From NCBI GenBank assembly GCA_902834555.1, contig CADFJN010000021.1, positions 1 through 41,752 of the forward strand: DNA of 41,752 nucleotides, read 5' to 3'. Both the position numbers and the translations under genes were made by a program. The notes below the pieces were generated by a model. The model was not told where the DNA came from, did no database searches, and saw only the letters and a list, made by a program, of their open reading frames with translations. This document shows, one piece after another, positions 40,967 through 41,752 of this stretch. Positions within the stretch are counted from its first letter, which is position 1. The number at the start of each line of letters is the position of its first letter. The DNA comes from Atopobiaceae bacterium (GTDB taxonomy: Bacteria; Actinomycetota; Coriobacteriia; Coriobacteriales; Atopobiaceae).

Positions 40967-41752
40967 CTATCCTTCTCCTCCTGTTGTTCCCGCTGCGTTT
41001 CCGCGAGGTTGCGCCAACCACCCACGCAATGAGCAGGAACACGAGCAACCCAATACCAATCTTTGCCCATAGCGCCAAACCCTTGTCGGCGGTGCCGGAA
41101 AGCGTCCTGGAGACACTCTCGTCGGTGAAAGTGTTCTCGTACGTCTCGTCCGTGATGCGAGCCACCACAATGTGACGGTCATTGGTCCCAGACCCGCATG
41201 TGGAGAGCACCAGCACGTGATCGTTCTCGCCGATCGCACCATCTCGCCAGAACTTGGCGTGAGCCTTTAGATAGGCCAGAAACTCAGCCATTGATGGAGA
41301 GCTCCCAACCGTCGTGCTATAGACAACCTCGTCGTACGCATCGGCGAGAAGGTAGGCGCATATCTCAACGCCGTGGTTCTTGCCGCCGTAGTAGATGTTG
41401 CCGTACCTGTGCTGCCAGAAGAATTCCTCGTCACCAAACTTGTCCAGGTCGCCAAACATGAGAGAGTTCTCCATGTGGTGACCAAAGATCACCGTGCTTG
41501 GATCTGTAAAGTCCCGCGCATTGCGGTAATCCAGGAAAAGCGAGCCGGAAAGGGCAAACTCGCCCTTTGCGTTGGTGTTGAGGTACTTCTCGTTGTCTGG
41601 CCCCTGAACCAGCGGGTAGTCAACGCCTGTTCCGTAGAGCGTGAGCCAACCAACCACGTCTGAGTTGGATGCCGCAAGCTCTTCGAAGCTTGGGTCGGGG
41701 GGTGCGGACTCGAAGTTGGACCACGGGGTGGTCCGGGACTGGAGGTCCGCAT
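40947..41752 (-). CDS. Class B sortase, 5' end beyond the window
   Basis: This transpeptidase anchors surface proteins to the cell wall or joins pilins. The frame is open from the right edge: about 267 residues are visible, starting within the edge palindrome (ADLQSRTTPWSNFES), then DPSFEELAASNSDVVGWL and TGVDYPLVQGPDNEKYL, typical of SrtB-type enzymes. The catalytic residues are His in IFGHHMENSLMFG, Cys in LVLSTCGSG and Arg in HIVVARIT. A C-terminal hydrophobic helix and basic tail follow (LLVFLLIAWVVGATSRKRSG). The usual N-terminal membrane anchor would lie beyond 41752. The likely substrate is the pilin-like protein whose gene overlaps its stop. Confidence 0.9.
   Translation of the reverse strand, partial: ADLQSRTTPWSNFESAPPDPSFEELAASNSDVVGWLTLYGTGVDYPLVQGPDNEKYLNTNAKGEFALSGSLFLDYRNARDFTDPSTVIFGHHMENSLMFGDLDKFGDEEFFWQHRYGNIYYGGKNHGVEICAYLLADAYDEVVYSTTVGSSPSMAEFLAYLKAHAKFWRDGAIGENDHVLVLSTCGSGTNDRHIVVARITDETYENTFTDESVSRTLSGTADKGLALWAKIGIGLLVFLLIAWVVGATSRKRSGNNRRRRIDGRDRG
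41703..41752. repeat. Nested palindrome, right-edge copy of the terminal inverted repeat
   Basis: This is an inverted copy of bases 1-50, lying within the sortase reading frame. Its stems (TGCGGAC/GTCCGCA, AGT/ACT, GGACC/GGTCC) are identical to those of the left copy, while the loop (ACCCCGT instead of TCCTC) differs by two bases in length. Confidence 0.75.

Noticed and set aside
1..41752. CRISPR arrays, tRNA or rRNA genes, prophage genes, transposases or recombinases
   Set aside because: None was found: no regularly spaced repeats, no T-arm-like GGTTCGAATCC signature with an acceptor stem, and no integrase, transposase or phage structural motifs in any frame.

Overview
The window is about 60% G+C bacterial chromosome. 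It looks like a Coriobacteriia (Olsenella/Atopobium-type actinobacterium): there is a dnaX-ebfC-recR cluster, many Tat-type lipoprotein signals, GH3 and PTS sugar genes, a small SRP RNA and a sortase/pilin pair. This placement is inferred from gene content and codon style, not from a marker-gene search.

Layout. 1-4.3 kb holds a membrane protein gene and recR, ebfC and dnaX, all on the minus strand. 4.5-26.7 kb is the striking part. It carries four large GH3 glycoside hydrolase genes and three LytTR response-regulator/AgrC-like kinase pairs, with metNIQ inserted between them. GH3-1 and GH3-4 are close paralogues (Tat lipoproteins, normal domain order). GH3-2 and GH3-3 are a second paralogous pair (permuted domain order, C-terminal membrane anchor). 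RR2-HK2 and RR3-HK3 are divergent from GH3-2 and GH3-4; RR1-HK1 lies downstream of GH3-1. GH3-4 carries one frameshift. The module GH3-4/RR3/HK3 is bracketed by two direct copies of a conserved ~105 bp non-coding element, and two look-alike small-RNA candidates with pyrimidine-rich loops sit beside these copies.

26.7-33 kb: a DedA membrane protein, the SRP RNA, and a beta-glucoside PTS operon (GH1, IIC, IIB, IIA) divergent from its likely GntR/UTRA repressor, with a clear ACATGTG dyad between them. 33-40 kb: a YcxB-like membrane protein, a MEMO-AMMECR1 fusion overlapping its radical SAM partner, pgi, a hypothetical protein, thioredoxin and a PAP2 phosphatase. 40-41.75 kb: a frameshifted pilin-like surface protein and a class B sortase that runs off the right edge.

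How it may work together (inference): the surface or periplasmic GH3 enzymes would release beta-glucosides or short sugars, the PTS and GH1 take up and hydrolyse them, and Pgi passes glucose-6-phosphate into glycolysis. Three membrane kinases and LytTR regulators would tune the GH3 genes to an unknown extracellular signal. No agrB or agrD homologue is visible in the window.

Both window edges carry the same ~50 bp nested palindrome in inverted orientation, the right one inside the sortase reading frame. This is either a genomic repeat that broke an assembly or a site of rearrangement.
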